This document shows positions 63,703-64,000 of a DNA stretch of 64,000 bases, piece by piece. Under the pieces are notes generated by a model. That model was not told the DNA's origin. It saw nothing but the letters and a program-made list of their open reading frames with translations, and made no database searches. A program made the position numbers and the translations under genes. The stretch comes from Frigidibacter sp. RF13 (GTDB lineage: Bacteria > Pseudomonadota > Alphaproteobacteria > Rhodobacterales > Rhodobacteraceae): positions 248,001 through 312,000 of the forward strand of contig NZ_JAPNUE010000003.1 of NCBI RefSeq assembly GCF_026626305.1. The letters run 5' to 3'. Numbering within the stretch: the stretch's first letter is position 1; the number at the start of each line of letters is the position of its first letter.

Positions 63703-64000
63703 TCAGAGTTCCACTTCCCACGACTTGTAGGACACCCGCGCCGCAGCCGGGGTCGCATCCGAAATCTTGCGGATGTTGGCCCAGGTCTGCTTGTAGTTCG
63801 GCAGGATCAGCTCGTTGGTACCGGCGTTGATGACGTTGCCCTGCGCGCCATTCGGCGCCCCGAAGACCATGAAGGTCTCGTTCTTCCGCGCGGTCGGTTC
63901 GGGATAGGCAAGCGCCTGAGTGGCACCGACGTCGTTGAACACTTCGACCATGTCACCTGGTTTGAGGCCAAGTTCGGTCATGTCGTCGGGATGGATCTGG
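63703..64000 (-). CDS. aioA: Arsenite oxidase large (molybdopterin) subunit, C-terminal part
   Basis: The 3' ~99 codons of a gene cut by the window edge. QIHPDDMTELGLKPGDMVEVFNDVGATQALAYPEPTARKNETFMVFGAPNGAQGNVINAGTNELILPNYKQTWANIRKISD is characteristic of the AioA C-terminal molybdopterin-dinucleotide domain, including the N-E-L-I-L-P-N-Y-K run. AioA with the Rieske subunit AioB oxidises As(III) to As(V) in the periplasm. Upstream (aioB, aioXSR, cytochrome) would lie to the right of the window. Confidence 0.9.
   Translation of the reverse strand, partial: QIHPDDMTELGLKPGDMVEVFNDVGATQALAYPEPTARKNETFMVFGAPNGAQGNVINAGTNELILPNYKQTWANIRKISDATPAAARVSYKSWEVEL

Overview
The window is a GC-rich chromosomal segment of an alphaproteobacterium, most probably a member of the Rhodobacteraceae (Paracoccus/Rhodobacter/Defluviimonas-like; I cannot name the genus). 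The grounds are the heterotetrameric sarcosine oxidase genes, the ccmI-ruvX-DUF1289 run, a DUF1127 micro-gene, a TPR protein-bamB-der block, an ArsJ-type arsenic operon, and a dispersed intergenic box built around GATATTTGG. Housekeeping genes (rpmB, coaBC, dut, dusA, ruvX, ccmI, sodB, bamB, der, serS, hrpB, comM) show that this is chromosome and not a plasmid.

Layout. 0-7.6 kb: GFA-family protein, glutathione S-transferase, hrpB helicase, CurA-type reductase, meaB, sulfotransferase and GNAT. 7.8-9.4 kb: a compact cobalt-type nitrile hydratase operon (alpha-beta-accessory, leftward). 9.5-13.4 kb: small regulator-linked units (LysR; MarR facing a GST across two matching operators; ABM and NIPSNAP monooxygenase-like proteins facing an ArsR-like regulator). 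13.5-16.3 kb: rpmB with promoter and terminator, then copper-handling genes (PCu(A)C, CopZ-like) and acylphosphatase. 16.4-24.6 kb: 2-hydroxyacid dehydrogenase, comM, GST, coaBC, dut, a membrane-anchored ThiF/MoeB protein and an amino-acid ABC transporter lacking its ATPase. 24.7-35 kb: M3 peptidase, a structured intergenic region, FAD oxidase, GH25 lipoprotein, Tat-exported multicopper oxidase, AhpD-like protein behind an FNR-type box, dusA, TauE/SafE permease, and DUF1289-ruvX-ccmI.

35-42.3 kb is a sarcosine oxidase locus (soxB, soxD, soxA, soxG). About 1.95 kb separates soxB from soxD. That segment carries an FkbM methyltransferase, three small membrane-protein ORFs, a diverged 26-codon remnant of soxD and a strong intrinsic terminator. 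42.3-57.6 kb: two exported proteins of unknown function, sodB with a metallophosphoesterase and a TraB/GumN protein, a LOG protein, a LysM protein, an ArsR sensor divergent from an Atm1-type exporter with a 24-bp operator between them, the TPR protein-bamB-der block, a GT2/FkbM-like pair, serS and tRNA-Ser(GCU).

57.8-64 kb, directly beyond the tRNA, is an arsenic cluster. A leftward operon encodes an ArsR-ArsC fusion, a GAPDH and ArsJ (arsenate made into 1-arseno-3-phosphoglycerate and exported). Divergent from it is a two-domain ArsA ATPase. Entering from the right edge is arsenite oxidase large subunit (aioA), followed by a DUF2478 protein. Together these would oxidise arsenite, reduce arsenate, and extrude arsenate as an organo-ester. 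No arsenite pump gene is inside the window.
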